The notes beneath the pieces were generated by a model. It saw only the letters and a program-made list of their open reading frames with translations. It did not search any database and was not told the DNA's origin. Shown piece after piece: positions 56,011 to 64,000 of a stretch of 64,000 bases of DNA; position 1 is the first letter of the stretch; each line of letters opens with the position of its first letter. The stretch spans positions 92,760 to 156,759 of the forward strand of contig NZ_WIXK01000007.1 of NCBI RefSeq assembly GCF_009617595.1. Reading direction: 5' to 3'. A program made the position numbers and the translations under genes. The stretch is from Tritonibacter aquimaris (GTDB lineage Bacteria > Pseudomonadota > Alphaproteobacteria > Rhodobacterales > Rhodobacteraceae).

Positions 56011-57423
56011 CTACTCTGAGGTGACGCCCTCTTTGGTGACAAGCGCCCCATTGTCCCATTGCCCAGCCGCTTCTTTGCCACTGGCATAGCGGATCACCCC
56101 GGTGCCCTGGCGTTTGCCGTTCAGGAATTCGCCTTCATAGATGTCGCCCTTTGCGTAGGTGGCCACACCTTTGCCGGTGATCTTACCCTCAAGCCAATCA
56201 CCCTCATAGGTGAAACCGTCCACCATCACGATCTTGCCTTGGCCGTGACGCTGCCCCTTGTCGAAGCCACCAGTGTACACTGAGCCATCCGCATAGGTTA
56301 CCACCGCAGACCCCTGACGCAGGTTGTTGTTCCAGTCCCCTTCATAACGGTAGCCATCCGCATAGGTCATTACACCACGCCCATGGTGTTTGGCGTTCTG
56401 GAATGCGCCAATATAGGTGACGCCGTTGGGATAGACAGAGGTGCCTTCGCCTTCGATGATGCCGGCTTTCCAATCCCCCTCATAGGTCGATCCATCAGGG
56501 TAGGTGACCTTGCCCTTGCCTTCGGGCAGATCAGCACGGAATTCGCCTTCATAGATTGAGCCATCGGGATAGTTCACCTTGCCCTGGCCTTCGATCTGAC
56601 CGCCTTGCCAGTCACCAGAGTAGGTATAGCCATCGGTGCCGGAAAATGTGCCCTGACCCTGACGCAGATCATCTTCGAACATACCGTCGTAAGTTGCGCC
56701 ATTGGCATAGGTCAGCTTGCCGCGCCCTTGACGGCGACCAGCCACCAGCGGCCCTTCGTAGATATCACCATTGGGCAGTGTTAGCTTGCCCTGACCATGC
56801 ATCTGATCGTTGAGCCATTCGCCCTCATAGATCAGACCATCTGCAAGCGTCAGCTTGCCAAACCCATCCAGCTTGCCATCGCGCACATTACCTTCGTAAA
56901 CAGCGCCATTGGGTTGGGTGATCTTGCCCTTGCCTTCTTTGCGCCCGTCAATCCAGTTGCCGGAATACTGATAGCCATTGGGATCGGTCAGCGTGCCTTG
57001 GCCGTGGTGCTGGCCATTGACGAAATCGCCCTCATAGCTCACGCCGTTGTTATAGCGCACCACACCTTGCCCGGTGATGGCACCCGCGGCCCATTCGCCC
57101 TCATAGGTGCCGCCATCCGCAAAGGTGATTTTGCCGATCCCTTCGGGCTGGCCTTTGACAAACTGGCCTTCATAGATTGACCCATTGGGGTAGCGCGCCG
57201 TGCCTTTGCCCTGAATTTCACCCGCGGCCCATTCACCGCTGTATTCATAGCCATTGGGCAACGTATAGGTGCCGGTGCCATGTTGCAGCCCGTCTTTGAA
57301 GGTGCCCTCATAAAGGCCGCCGATTTCATCCTGGATTGAAACAACCTGTGTTTCCTGCGCCCAGCTGGCGGTGCTCAAGACCAGCACGGTCGAAATTGCG
57401 GTAAGAGTGCCAACGCGGAACAT
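56011..57423 (-). CDS. Secreted MORN-repeat protein
   Basis: About 470 residues. A Sec signal peptide (MFRVGTLTAISTVLVLSTAS, cleaved near SWAQ) is followed by about 18 MORN repeats of 23 residues (YEGEWxxGxxxGxGxxxxxNG pattern) and a short tail. MORN repeats form beta-hairpin rods that bind lipids or proteins. The start is the ATG at 57421-57423, preceded by AGAGG. The gene is transcribed divergently from nadE. The signal peptide places it in the periplasm or outside; the partner is unknown. Confidence 0.88.
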   Translation of the reverse strand: MFRVGTLTAISTVLVLSTASWAQETQVVSIQDEIGGLYEGTFKDGLQHGTGTYTLPNGYEYSGEWAAGEIQGKGTARYPNGSIYEGQFVKGQPEGIGKITFADGGTYEGEWAAGAITGQGVVRYNNGVSYEGDFVNGQHHGQGTLTDPNGYQYSGNWIDGRKEGKGKITQPNGAVYEGNVRDGKLDGFGKLTLADGLIYEGEWLNDQMHGQGKLTLPNGDIYEGPLVAGRRQGRGKLTYANGATYDGMFEDDLRQGQGTFSGTDGYTYSGDWQGGQIEGQGKVNYPDGSIYEGEFRADLPEGKGKVTYPDGSTYEGDWKAGIIEGEGTSVYPNGVTYIGAFQNAKHHGRGVMTYADGYRYEGDWNNNLRQGSAVVTYADGSVYTGGFDKGQRHGQGKIVMVDGFTYEGDWLEGKITGKGVATYAKGDIYEGEFLNGKRQGTGVIRYASGKEAAGQWDNGALVTKEGVTSE

Positions 57424-57587
57424 GAAAACCTCTGTGTGCCTGGGATACGGCAATAGCCGACATAATTGCTTGGGCAAAAACTATGCTAGCGCTGCGATTG
57501 TCGCAATGTCTTTTGCACCCAACCCTTCCCCTTGGCGTATGATCTGGTAAATGGCAGGGGAACCATCCCGAAAAGGTGAGTATCAAG

Positions 57588-59246
57588 ATGGCAGATCGTT
57601 TTCGCATCACTCTGGCGCAGCTGAACCCAACCGTTGGGGATCTGGCTGGCAATGCAGCCAAGGCCAAAGCCGCCTGGGAAGAGGGGCGTGCAGCACAGGC
57701 AGATCTGGTGGCATTACCAGAGATGTTTCTAACGGGCTACAACACCCAGGACCTGGTGCAAAAGCCTGCGTTTTATAACGCCGCTATGGCAGAAGCCGAA
57801 GCCCTGGCGAAAGCCTGTGCTGATGGGCCTGCGCTTGCGATTGGCTGCCCGTGGTACGATGGGGGTAAGCTGTACAATGCGTATCTGGTGCTGCGCGATG
57901 GCAAAATCGCCAGCCGCTGTTTGAAGCACCATTTGCCCAATGAAACCGTCTTTGACGAGGTGCGTATCTTTGATGCCGGGCCTCTTGGTGGTCCCTATGC
58001 GATTGGAGATATCCGCATCGGCTCACCGGTGTGCGAAGATGGCTGGCACATGGATGTGGCGGAAACGCTAGAGGAAACCGGCGCTGAGTTTTTGCTGATT
58101 CCCAATGGCTCTCCTTATTATCGCAACAAGATGGAAGTGCGCCAAAATCATATGGTTGCGCGCTGCATTGAGACTGGTTTGCCGGTGATTTACCTCAATA
58201 TGGTGGGGGGGCAGGATGATCAGGTATTTGATGGCGGCACCTTCGCGCTGAACCCAGGTGGAGAGCTTGCACTGCAGATGCCTGTATTTGACGAGGCGAT
58301 TGCGCAGCTCGATCTTGAGCGCACCGCCGATGGTTGGCGTATCATGTCCGGCGAAAAGGCACATCTGCCGGACGCCTGGGAGCAGGACTACCGCGTGATG
58401 GTTGAAGCGCTACGCGATTATCTGCGTAAAAGCGGCTTTGGCAAAGTGCTGCTCGGGCTTTCGGGCGGTGTGGATTCTGCATTGGTTGCAGCAATCGCGG
58501 TGGATGCGATCGGGCCTGAGAATGTGCGCTGTGTGATGCTGCCATCTGAGTACACTTCGGCTGAATCGCTCGCGGATGCGGAAGCCGTCGCCAAGGCGCT
58601 GGGCGTGCATTATGACTATGTGCCAATTTCCGAGGGTCGCGATGCGATCACCAATACGTTGGCGCCACTGTTTACCGGGCGTGATGCAGACCTGACAGAA
58701 GAAAACATACAGTCGCGTTTGCGCGGTCTCCTGTTGATGGCGATGAGCAATAAATTCGGCGAAATGCTGCTCACCACCGGGAATAAATCCGAGGTCGCGG
58801 TGGGCTATGCCACGATTTATGGCGATATGAACGGGGGCTACAATCCGATCAAGGATCTTTACAAAACGCGTGTGTTTGAGACCTGCCGCTGGCGCAATGC
58901 CAATCACCGGGGCTGGATGAAGGGACCTGAGGGTGAGGTGATCCGCCCCAATGTGATCGACAAGCCCCCCTCAGCAGAGCTGCGTGAAGATCAAAAAGAC
59001 AGCGACAGCCTGCCGGACTACCCGGAGCTGGATGCGATCCTTGATATTTTGGTGGATCAGGATGGCTCGATTGCGGACTGTGTTGCCGCTGGTTTTGACC
59101 GTGACGTGGCCAAACGGGTGGAGCATCTGATTTACATCAGCGAATACAAACGTTTTCAGTCTGCGCCCGGCGCGCGCCTTACCCCGCGCGCGTTCTGGCT
59201 GGATCGGCGCTACCCAATTGTGAATCGTTGGCGCGACCAGGGATAA
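57588..59246 (+). CDS. nadE: Glutamine-dependent NAD+ synthetase
   Basis: NadE makes NAD from deamido-NAD. The N-terminal nitrilase-like glutaminase domain supplies ammonia and contains the catalytic cysteine in GSPVCEDGWHMDVAETLE. The C-terminal synthetase domain has the P-loop LGLSGGVDSALVAAIAVDAI. The product is about 552 residues. The start is ATG 57588, 12 bases past the open-frame start, and follows AAAGGTGAG. The gene is monocistronic. Confidence 0.96.
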   Translation: MADRFRITLAQLNPTVGDLAGNAAKAKAAWEEGRAAQADLVALPEMFLTGYNTQDLVQKPAFYNAAMAEAEALAKACADGPALAIGCPWYDGGKLYNAYLVLRDGKIASRCLKHHLPNETVFDEVRIFDAGPLGGPYAIGDIRIGSPVCEDGWHMDVAETLEETGAEFLLIPNGSPYYRNKMEVRQNHMVARCIETGLPVIYLNMVGGQDDQVFDGGTFALNPGGELALQMPVFDEAIAQLDLERTADGWRIMSGEKAHLPDAWEQDYRVMVEALRDYLRKSGFGKVLLGLSGGVDSALVAAIAVDAIGPENVRCVMLPSEYTSAESLADAEAVAKALGVHYDYVPISEGRDAITNTLAPLFTGRDADLTEENIQSRLRGLLLMAMSNKFGEMLLTTGNKSEVAVGYATIYGDMNGGYNPIKDLYKTRVFETCRWRNANHRGWMKGPEGEVIRPNVIDKPPSAELREDQKDSDSLPDYPELDAILDILVDQDGSIADCVAAGFDRDVAKRVEHLIYISEYKRFQSAPGARLTPRAFWLDRRYPIVNRWRDQG

Positions 59247-59276
59247 TCATCACCTTCATTGGGAAGATAGGGTTCA

Positions 59277-59410
59277 AGAGCAAGCGCTCCCGCCCGGCTT
59301 CGGTTTGTAAACAAACCTGTGCCAGTTGGGCGTAGCGCCGCGCTTTGCGCGGCGCTACGCCCAAGGTTGAGGGGGTAACAGCCCCCGAAAGCGCGGGAGC
59401 ACCCTGAGCG
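59277..59410. repeat. Extragenic palindromic element, copy 3, with an 18-bp perfect hairpin
   Basis: TTGGGCGTAGCGCCGCGC (59326-59343), TTT, then GCGCGGCGCTACGCCCAA (59347-59364) is a perfect 18-base stem. Flanking it are GGTTTGT-AA-ACAAACC, GGGGGTAACAGCCCCC and outer arms related to GAGCAAGCGCTCCCGCCC / GAAAGCGCGGGAGCACC. The whole lies between nadE and the convergent MBL-fold gene and would also terminate both. Confidence 0.7.
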
Positions 59411-59413
59411 GGA

Positions 59414-60346
59414 TCAGATTTTGAACTGATAGCTCACAGGGACAAAGCGAAAGCCTGACCCGCGGGTTTCCACAAAACCCATGCCGGGAAATGGCATGTG
59501 GTAGCCGATCATTGGGATCTTATCGGTTGCAAGCATATCGAGGTTCTTGCGGCGGGTTTTGGCCGCTTGTTCTTTGTCACCATCAAATACGATTGCCCAA
59601 TCAGGGTTTTGGAACGCCCAGACATAGTGATTGGCCATATCCGCAGTCAGCAGCAGCTGCTGGCCTTCACTTTCCAGCATATAGATCGTGTGACCAGGGG
59701 TGTGGCCCGCAGCAGAAATGGCGGTGATGCCCGAAACAACACTTTCACCATCTTTGATGAACGAGGTTTTTTCGGCCAGCGGCGTCACGTTTTTCTTCAC
59801 CAGCCCACCGACGCGGTGGCTTTCGTCAAATCCTGACCAGAAGTTATACTCGGCCGCAGCCGTGACATAGCGTGCATTGGGGAAGGTCGCTGTGCCATTG
59901 CTCATCAACCCGCCAATGTGGTCGGGATGCATATGGGTGATCACCACCACATCAATCTGCTCAGGCGTGACGCCAACTTCGGCCAATCCGGCCTGAATGC
60001 CGCCATTGCCCAGGCCTGTGTCAAACAGCACCAGTTCAGATCCGGTATCAACCAGCGTTGGCGTAAAGTAGAACTGCGCGTCATCGGCCGAGATAAAGTT
60101 CGCTGCAGACACGGCTTTGAATTCGTCTTCGGTGGTGCTGGTGCCAAAGATGTCCATGGCGCCTTCTCGCACGGAGGAGCCATCCAAAATTGTGGTGACA
60201 ACAAATTTGCCGATGGCAAAGCTGCGGGCGATGGTGCTGTGTGCCGGGGTGACCGCGCCTTTGGCCAGCAAGGGGCGCGCAGTTAGTGTCAGGGGCAGGG
60301 CAGCAGCCGCACCCAGTGCAGCGCGACGGGAGAGTTTAATAGACAT
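59414..60346 (-). CDS. MBL-fold metallo-hydrolase with a Tat-like signal
   Basis: About 310 residues. The N-terminus has twin arginines (SRRAALGAAAALPLTLTARP) and a hydrophobic stretch, suggesting export by the Tat pathway. The zinc motif THMHPDHIGG (HxHxDH) and later ISAAGHTPGHT mark the metallo-beta-lactamase fold. Members include lactonases, arylsulfatases and glyoxalase II-like enzymes; the substrate is unknown. The start is the ATG at 60344-60346. Confidence 0.88.
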   Translation of the reverse strand: MSIKLSRRAALGAAAALPLTLTARPLLAKGAVTPAHSTIARSFAIGKFVVTTILDGSSVREGAMDIFGTSTTEDEFKAVSAANFISADDAQFYFTPTLVDTGSELVLFDTGLGNGGIQAGLAEVGVTPEQIDVVVITHMHPDHIGGLMSNGTATFPNARYVTAAAEYNFWSGFDESHRVGGLVKKNVTPLAEKTSFIKDGESVVSGITAISAAGHTPGHTIYMLESEGQQLLLTADMANHYVWAFQNPDWAIVFDGDKEQAAKTRRKNLDMLATDKIPMIGYHMPFPGMGFVETRGSGFRFVPVSYQFKI

Positions 60347-60475
60347 GGGGAAAGACCTCACTCCAATGGGGCGTTTTAACACCTGTAACCTAGGTCATTT
60401 TGGCGAGGAGGCGATTAAAGGCTGATGACACCCGCGTGAGCTTTGCTACACTCTATCCAGCCGAGAGGAGTGGGG

Positions 60476-60916
60476 ATGGCGCGAAAATCATCGCAAAATA
60501 AAACCCAGCCAACGGATCTCGATGTGCAAGCGTTTCTTGCACAAGTCGAACCGGCGCGCCGCTCCGACGAAGCGGCTCAGCTGCTGCATCTGTTTTCGCA
60601 AGCCACAGGATTTGAGCCAAAGATCTGGGGCAGTTCGATCATTGGTTTTGGCCGCTATCATTATACCTATGCCTCAGGGCGCGAGGGAGCATTTCTTGCC
60701 ACTGGGTTTGCCCCACGCAAAGCGCGGCTGTCGATCTATATTATGCCCGGCTATCAAGACTATGGCGCACTGCTCGCGCGGCTCGGTAAACACAAGCTTG
60801 GCAAATCCTGCCTTTATGTAAACAAGCTTGCGGATATTGATCTGGCCGTATTGTCCGAGCTGATCCAGCGCGGGCTGCAGGATCTCAATAAAATCTGGCC
60901 GGTTCATCCCGCCTAG
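60476..60916 (+). CDS. DUF1801 domain-containing protein
   Basis: About 146 residues. The C-terminal half matches the DUF1801 (YdhG-like) fold: the FLAQVEPARRSDEAAQLLHL start, KIWGSSIIGFGRYHYTYASG and GKSCLYVNKLADIDLAVLSE. The function is unknown; members are small soluble proteins. The ATG at 60476 follows GAGAGGAG, and the upstream in-frame ATG lacks such a site. Confidence 0.85.
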   Translation: MARKSSQNKTQPTDLDVQAFLAQVEPARRSDEAAQLLHLFSQATGFEPKIWGSSIIGFGRYHYTYASGREGAFLATGFAPRKARLSIYIMPGYQDYGALLARLGKHKLGKSCLYVNKLADIDLAVLSELIQRGLQDLNKIWPVHPA

Positions 60917-60980
60917 CACCTGGCTAACGCGGGATTTACCTTCAAGCGGTTAAAGCTCAACGCGCTGCTTTCACCTTTTT

Positions 60981-61001
60981 ACAAATACTCCCGCCGGAGG
61001 C
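60981..61001 (-). repeat. Rhodobacteraceae dispersed repeat, second copy
   Basis: Read on the minus strand this is GCCTCCGGCGGGAGTATTTG, the same 19-base core as at 42741-42759. It lies between the DUF1801 gene and gltX. Confidence 0.65.
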
Positions 61002-61074
61002 AGCGCCCGCAAGGGTGCCCAACTGGACAAAGCTGCGCGCATATGACAGATCAAAGCGCAACAGGAGATGCTTG

Positions 61075-62400
61075 ATGACCACCACCCGATTTGCGCCTTC
61101 GCCCACCGGCTACATTCACGTGGGCAACCTGCGCACCGCGCTGATGAATTACCTGATTGCTCGCAAGGCGGGCGGTACATTTATTCTGCGTATTGATGAC
61201 ACTGATCCGGAACGCTCCAAAGAAGAATACGTAGATGCGATCAAACAGGATCTGGAATGGCTTGGCCTGACCTGGGATCGGGTCGAACGCCAATCTGAGC
61301 GGATCGACATGTATGTGGACGCAGCCAATAAACTGCGTGACGCTGGTCGTTTCTATGAAGCGTTTGAAACCCCAACCGAGCTGGACCTGAAGCGCAAAAA
61401 GCAACTCAATATGGGCAAGCCGCCGGTCTATGACCGTGCTGCGCTGAACCTTTCAGATGACGAAAAAGCGGCGCTGCGTGCAGAACGTGGTGATGGTGTC
61501 TGGCGCTTTAAGCTGAACCAAGCGCGGATTGAATGGAAAGATGGCATCGTAGGCGATACATCGATTGATGCGGCCTCGGTTTCTGATCCGGTGCTGATCC
61601 GCGGCGATGGCCAGTTCCTTTATACGCTGGCTTCCGTTGTTGATGATACCGATATGGGTGTGACCCATGTGGTGCGTGGCTCTGATCACGTAACCAACAC
61701 CGCAACCCAGATCCAGATCATGGAAGCTCTGGGCTTTGATCACCCCGAATTTGCCCACCACTCGCTGCTGACCGGCCCGCAAGGCGAAGCGCTGTCCAAG
61801 CGTCTTGGCACATTGGCCCTGCGCGATCTGCGCGAGCAGGGCGTGCAGCCAATGGCGCTGCTGTCGCTGATGGCGCGTCTGGGTTCTTCTGATCCGGTTG
61901 AGCTGCGCGGCGATATGGCTGAGCTGGTTGATGGCTTTGATGTTGCGCGTTTTGGCACCGCGCCGACCAAATTTGATGTGCAGGATCTCTTTCCGCTGAC
62001 TGCGCGCCATCTGCAGGCGCAATCAGCTGAGGATGTGAAATCCGAACTTGATGCGCTTGGTGTTCCCGCAGATCAACAGGCCGCATTCTGGGACGTTGCA
62101 CGCGAAAACATCACCACGCTTGCGGATCTGCAGCAATGGTGGGCCCTTTGCCAAGAAGGGGCCGAGCCGCTGATTGCAGATGAGGACAAAGACTTCATTT
62201 CTGAGGCGATGACGCTTCTGCCCGAAGGTCCTTACGATGCGGATAGCTGGAAAAGCTGGACCACTGCTGTAAAGGACGCCACCGGACGCAAGGGCAAGGG
62301 TCTGTTCATGCCACTGCGCAAAGCTGTGACCGGCATGGAGCGTGGCCCCGATATGGGGGCATTGCTGCCGCTGATGAAAGTGGTGCGCGCCCGCGGTTAA
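61075..62400 (+). CDS. gltX: Glutamate--tRNA ligase
   Basis: This class Ib synthetase charges tRNA-Glu. The HIGH-type block TTTRFAPSPTGYIHVGNLRT is at the N-terminus and the KMSKS-type loop reads ALSKRLGTL. It is about 441 residues, the normal length. The start is ATG 61075, preceded by AGGAG; a longer frame begins at 61015 without a site. A terminator follows 20 bases past the stop. Rhodobacteraceae often have two GltX proteins; whether another exists cannot be seen here. Confidence 0.95.
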   Translation: MTTTRFAPSPTGYIHVGNLRTALMNYLIARKAGGTFILRIDDTDPERSKEEYVDAIKQDLEWLGLTWDRVERQSERIDMYVDAANKLRDAGRFYEAFETPTELDLKRKKQLNMGKPPVYDRAALNLSDDEKAALRAERGDGVWRFKLNQARIEWKDGIVGDTSIDAASVSDPVLIRGDGQFLYTLASVVDDTDMGVTHVVRGSDHVTNTATQIQIMEALGFDHPEFAHHSLLTGPQGEALSKRLGTLALRDLREQGVQPMALLSLMARLGSSDPVELRGDMAELVDGFDVARFGTAPTKFDVQDLFPLTARHLQAQSAEDVKSELDALGVPADQQAAFWDVARENITTLADLQQWWALCQEGAEPLIADEDKDFISEAMTLLPEGPYDADSWKSWTTAVKDATGRKGKGLFMPLRKAVTGMERGPDMGALLPLMKVVRARG

Positions 62401-62420
62401 GCTGCGCAAAACGAGTTGCG

Positions 62421-62452
62421 AAAAAGGCGCGCCCGGGTGGTGCGCCTTTTTT
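62421..62452. terminator. Bidirectional terminator between gltX and the GGCT gene
   Basis: AAAAAGGCGC pairs with GCGCCTTTTTT around a loop of about 11 bases. Both strands have T-runs, suiting the convergent genes. Confidence 0.88.
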
Positions 62453-62486
62453 GTTGCCCGGTTTGGGTGATGTTCCGTGGGTGATG

Positions 62487-63056
62487 CTATTCCAAAGGGG
62501 TGCGAATTGCAGTGGTCTGGTTGAGGTAATGATCCACCAAGGCCTGCTCTTGTGGGCTAAGAACCTGCGCGCGCGGATACAGCGGCGCTGCGCGATCATC
62601 TATGAAGGGGCGATCCCAGCCAGAGGTGCTTTGGAAAAACGCGGCCACACCTGCTTCCCCAAAGACCTGTAAGTACCCTTGCACCACAACATCAAGATAG
62701 CTGAGCCAGACAGGGTAGGCGGGCTGGATCTGATTATATGGGCTTTCGGGCACCGCATAGACCTGTATGTCACGGGCGCGCGGGTGCTTATGGTGCACGT
62801 TGCTGCTGGCCTGTAGGCGTTCATAGGCAAATTCGCGATCGTCCAGGGCGTCCCAATCCGCGCCCGGCACCGCCGCGATCAAACCATCAATCGCCGTGTT
62901 GGGATTTGCAATAACCGATAGAAACGCCATGTCTCGCACTTCGGTCTGCACCCATGATCGTTGCCACCCTGTGAGACGCGCAGGCTGTGTGTCGCGATAG
63001 CTATGGGTCGCGACATTCACGAGACTGCCATAGCCAAAGAAGTAGGGGCTGCTCAT
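62487..63056 (-). CDS. Gamma-glutamylcyclotransferase family protein
   Basis: The 189-residue product has the GGCT signature FFGYGSLV at the N-terminus and a glutamate in DDREFAYERL in the position of the catalytic acid. Such enzymes release 5-oxoproline from gamma-glutamyl peptides, including glutathione in the ChaC branch. The sequence is diverged, so substrate and activity are uncertain. It is divergent from the Rrf2 regulator. Confidence 0.8.
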   Translation of the reverse strand: MSSPYFFGYGSLVNVATHSYRDTQPARLTGWQRSWVQTEVRDMAFLSVIANPNTAIDGLIAAVPGADWDALDDREFAYERLQASSNVHHKHPRARDIQVYAVPESPYNQIQPAYPVWLSYLDVVVQGYLQVFGEAGVAAFFQSTSGWDRPFIDDRAAPLYPRAQVLSPQEQALVDHYLNQTTAIRTPLE

Positions 63057-63149
63057 ATGGGTTTCTCCGTTTCCTATTGATGTATGTCAAACCGGTCTTT
63101 GGGCCGCTGTGCAAGGGTTGTGTACAGATTGCTAAAGACGGAGATGATC

Positions 63150-63599
63150 ATGCGTATTACCAAACGGACCAATATCGCAGTACGTCTGTTGATGTATTGT
63201 GCCGCCAATGATGATCGTCTGGTCACCAAGGCGGAAATCGCTGAGCGCTGCAACATCTCCGAAAACCATCTGGCCCAGGTGATCAACCAGCTGAGCCAGC
63301 GTGGCTTCCTCAATACCCACCGCGGCCGCCGAGGTGGTATTGCTCTGGCGCGCAAGGCTGCTGACATTCGGGTTGGGGATGTGTTCCGTCAGGTCGAAGG
63401 GGCTGTGCCGATTGTGGAATGTTTTGGTGATGATCAGGACACTTGCCCTCAGTTGAAAATCTGTCGCCTGCGCACGGCGCTGTCAGATGCAACCCAGGCG
63501 TTCTTTCAGGCCCTGGACGAAGTCACGCTGGATGCCCTTGTCAGTGACGGTAATGAGCTGATGGACATCATGAGCCCCGCTCCCTGCGTGCGCGCCTGA
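63150..63599 (+). CDS. Rrf2-family regulator with Fe-S cysteines (NsrR/RirA type)
   Basis: About 149 residues. The winged-helix N-terminus (MRITKRTNIAVRLLMYCAAN then NISENHLAQVINQLSQRGFL) precedes three cysteines in ECFGDDQDTCPQLKICRL, spaced C-X7-C-X5-C, as for a 4Fe-4S cluster. NsrR senses nitric oxide and RirA senses iron; sequence alone does not separate them here. The ATG at 63150 follows GGAG. The regulon is unknown; the divergent GGCT gene is one possible target. Confidence 0.85.
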   Translation: MRITKRTNIAVRLLMYCAANDDRLVTKAEIAERCNISENHLAQVINQLSQRGFLNTHRGRRGGIALARKAADIRVGDVFRQVEGAVPIVECFGDDQDTCPQLKICRLRTALSDATQAFFQALDEVTLDALVSDGNELMDIMSPAPCVRA

Positions 63600-63630
63600 T
63601 CCACACCTGCCTGAAACTCTTTACATATCT

Positions 63631-63665
63631 GGGCGCTGGTTCTGTGAATCGGCGCCCTTTTTGCG
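63631..63665 (+). terminator. Terminator of the Rrf2 gene
   Basis: GGGCGC, a loop of about 14 bases, then GGCGCCCTTTTT makes a seven-base stem (one wobble) with a T-run. Confidence 0.7.
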
Positions 63666-63689
63666 ACTCGTCCTTTCCTGATCAAAGTT

Positions 63690-63905
63690 CCGATTCATGT
63701 GATTTGCCGTGTTTCTGTGGATAAGTATGTTGGTTGTTTTGGGTTATGTTGTTTTTGGGATGTTTTGGGGATTTGCGTTTGGTTTTTGGTTTTGGGATTT
63801 GGATGAATTGAGGCTGTGTTTGCAGAAAAGATTTAAGTTAACACTTTGATATTGTGCGATTTTTGTAGTTTTTGGTGTTTTTGGTGACTTTTTGTGAATT
63901 TTTGG
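63690..63905 (+). other. T/G-rich tract before the rRNA-like promoter
   Basis: About 215 bases of almost pure T and G on the plus strand, with many TTTTGG and TTTTTGGTG units and no gene. The composition differs sharply from the surrounding coding DNA. It may act as an upstream (UP-like) region for the strong promoter that follows. Confidence 0.55.
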
Positions 63906-63906
63906 G

Positions 63907-63935
63907 TTGCGGGTGTTTGTTGTTAGCACTAGAAC
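63907..63935 (+). promoter_or_regulatory. Strong promoter, probably of an rRNA operon
   Basis: TTGCGG at 63907-63912, a 17-base spacer and TAGAAC at 63930-63935. The pattern fits alphaproteobacterial rRNA promoters. The downstream leader, rich in short GC repeats (CACCGGCGGCGCTGAGGCGC and onwards), resembles rRNA leaders of the group. The window ends before the expected 16S gene. Confidence 0.55.
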
Positions 63936-64000
63936 CCCCTTCACCGGCGGCGCTGAGGCGCTACTGAGACACACCGGACGGTGCGGCGGCGACGCTGAGT

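Overview
This window looks like a chromosomal segment of a marine alphaproteobacterium of the Rhodobacteraceae (Roseobacter group, close to Ruegeria/Phaeobacter/Leisingera). The placement rests on gene content and order: a mreB-mreC-mreD-mrdA-rodA block, a second RpoH-type heat-shock sigma factor with an RpoE-like promoter, a TAXI-type TRAP transporter, prkA-yeaH-spoVR, and a moeB-like gene with membrane helices beside coaBC and dut. The DNA is moderately GC-rich and densely coded. No phage, CRISPR array or intact insertion sequence was seen. Everything was read by eye; no database search was run.

Layout. 1-280: 5' end of a Bap-like adhesin gene leaving the window. 1.0-5.8 kb: prkA-yeaH-spoVR stress operon. 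5.9-7.0: glutathione-dependent formaldehyde dehydrogenase. 7.2-10.2: copper export operon copA-cueR behind a CueR operator. 10.5-12.1: winged-helix/TPR regulator. 12.3-19.6: a candidate catabolic island with a universal stress protein, fused TRAP permease, TAXI binding protein, RpiR regulator, beta-keto acid cleavage enzyme and class III aminotransferase. 19.9-22.7: remains of an ectoine/hydroxyectoine utilisation locus (lysR, eutB and a class I aminotransferase all carry internal deletions; eutC is intact). 23.2: tRNA-Met. 23.5-40.5: housekeeping genes (trpS, murJ, glnD, lpoA-like, rsmI, yraN, gshB, comM, cobU, rpoH2, coaBC, dut, moeB-like). 40.7-45: M3 peptidase, ghrA, VOC protein, LysR regulator. 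45-50.7: cell-elongation operon. 50.9-63.6: rlmJ, leuA with an unannotated leucine attenuator, a MocR/PNPOx-like divergent pair, a secreted MORN-repeat protein, nadE, an MBL-fold protein, gltX, a gamma-glutamylcyclotransferase and an Fe-S type Rrf2 regulator. The right end holds a T/G-rich tract, a strong promoter and what looks like an rRNA operon leader.

How the genes work together. CueR should detect Cu(I) and switch on copA and its own gene. RpoE probably drives rpoH2. The leader peptide upstream of leuA carries a leucine-rich tail that overlaps a terminator hairpin, so leucine supply should set leuA read-through. The 12-19.6 kb island makes biochemical sense as uptake of an amino compound, transamination to a beta-keto acid and acetyl-CoA-dependent cleavage. 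The neighbouring ectoine locus appears to be decaying. Two families of short extragenic repeats recur between genes.
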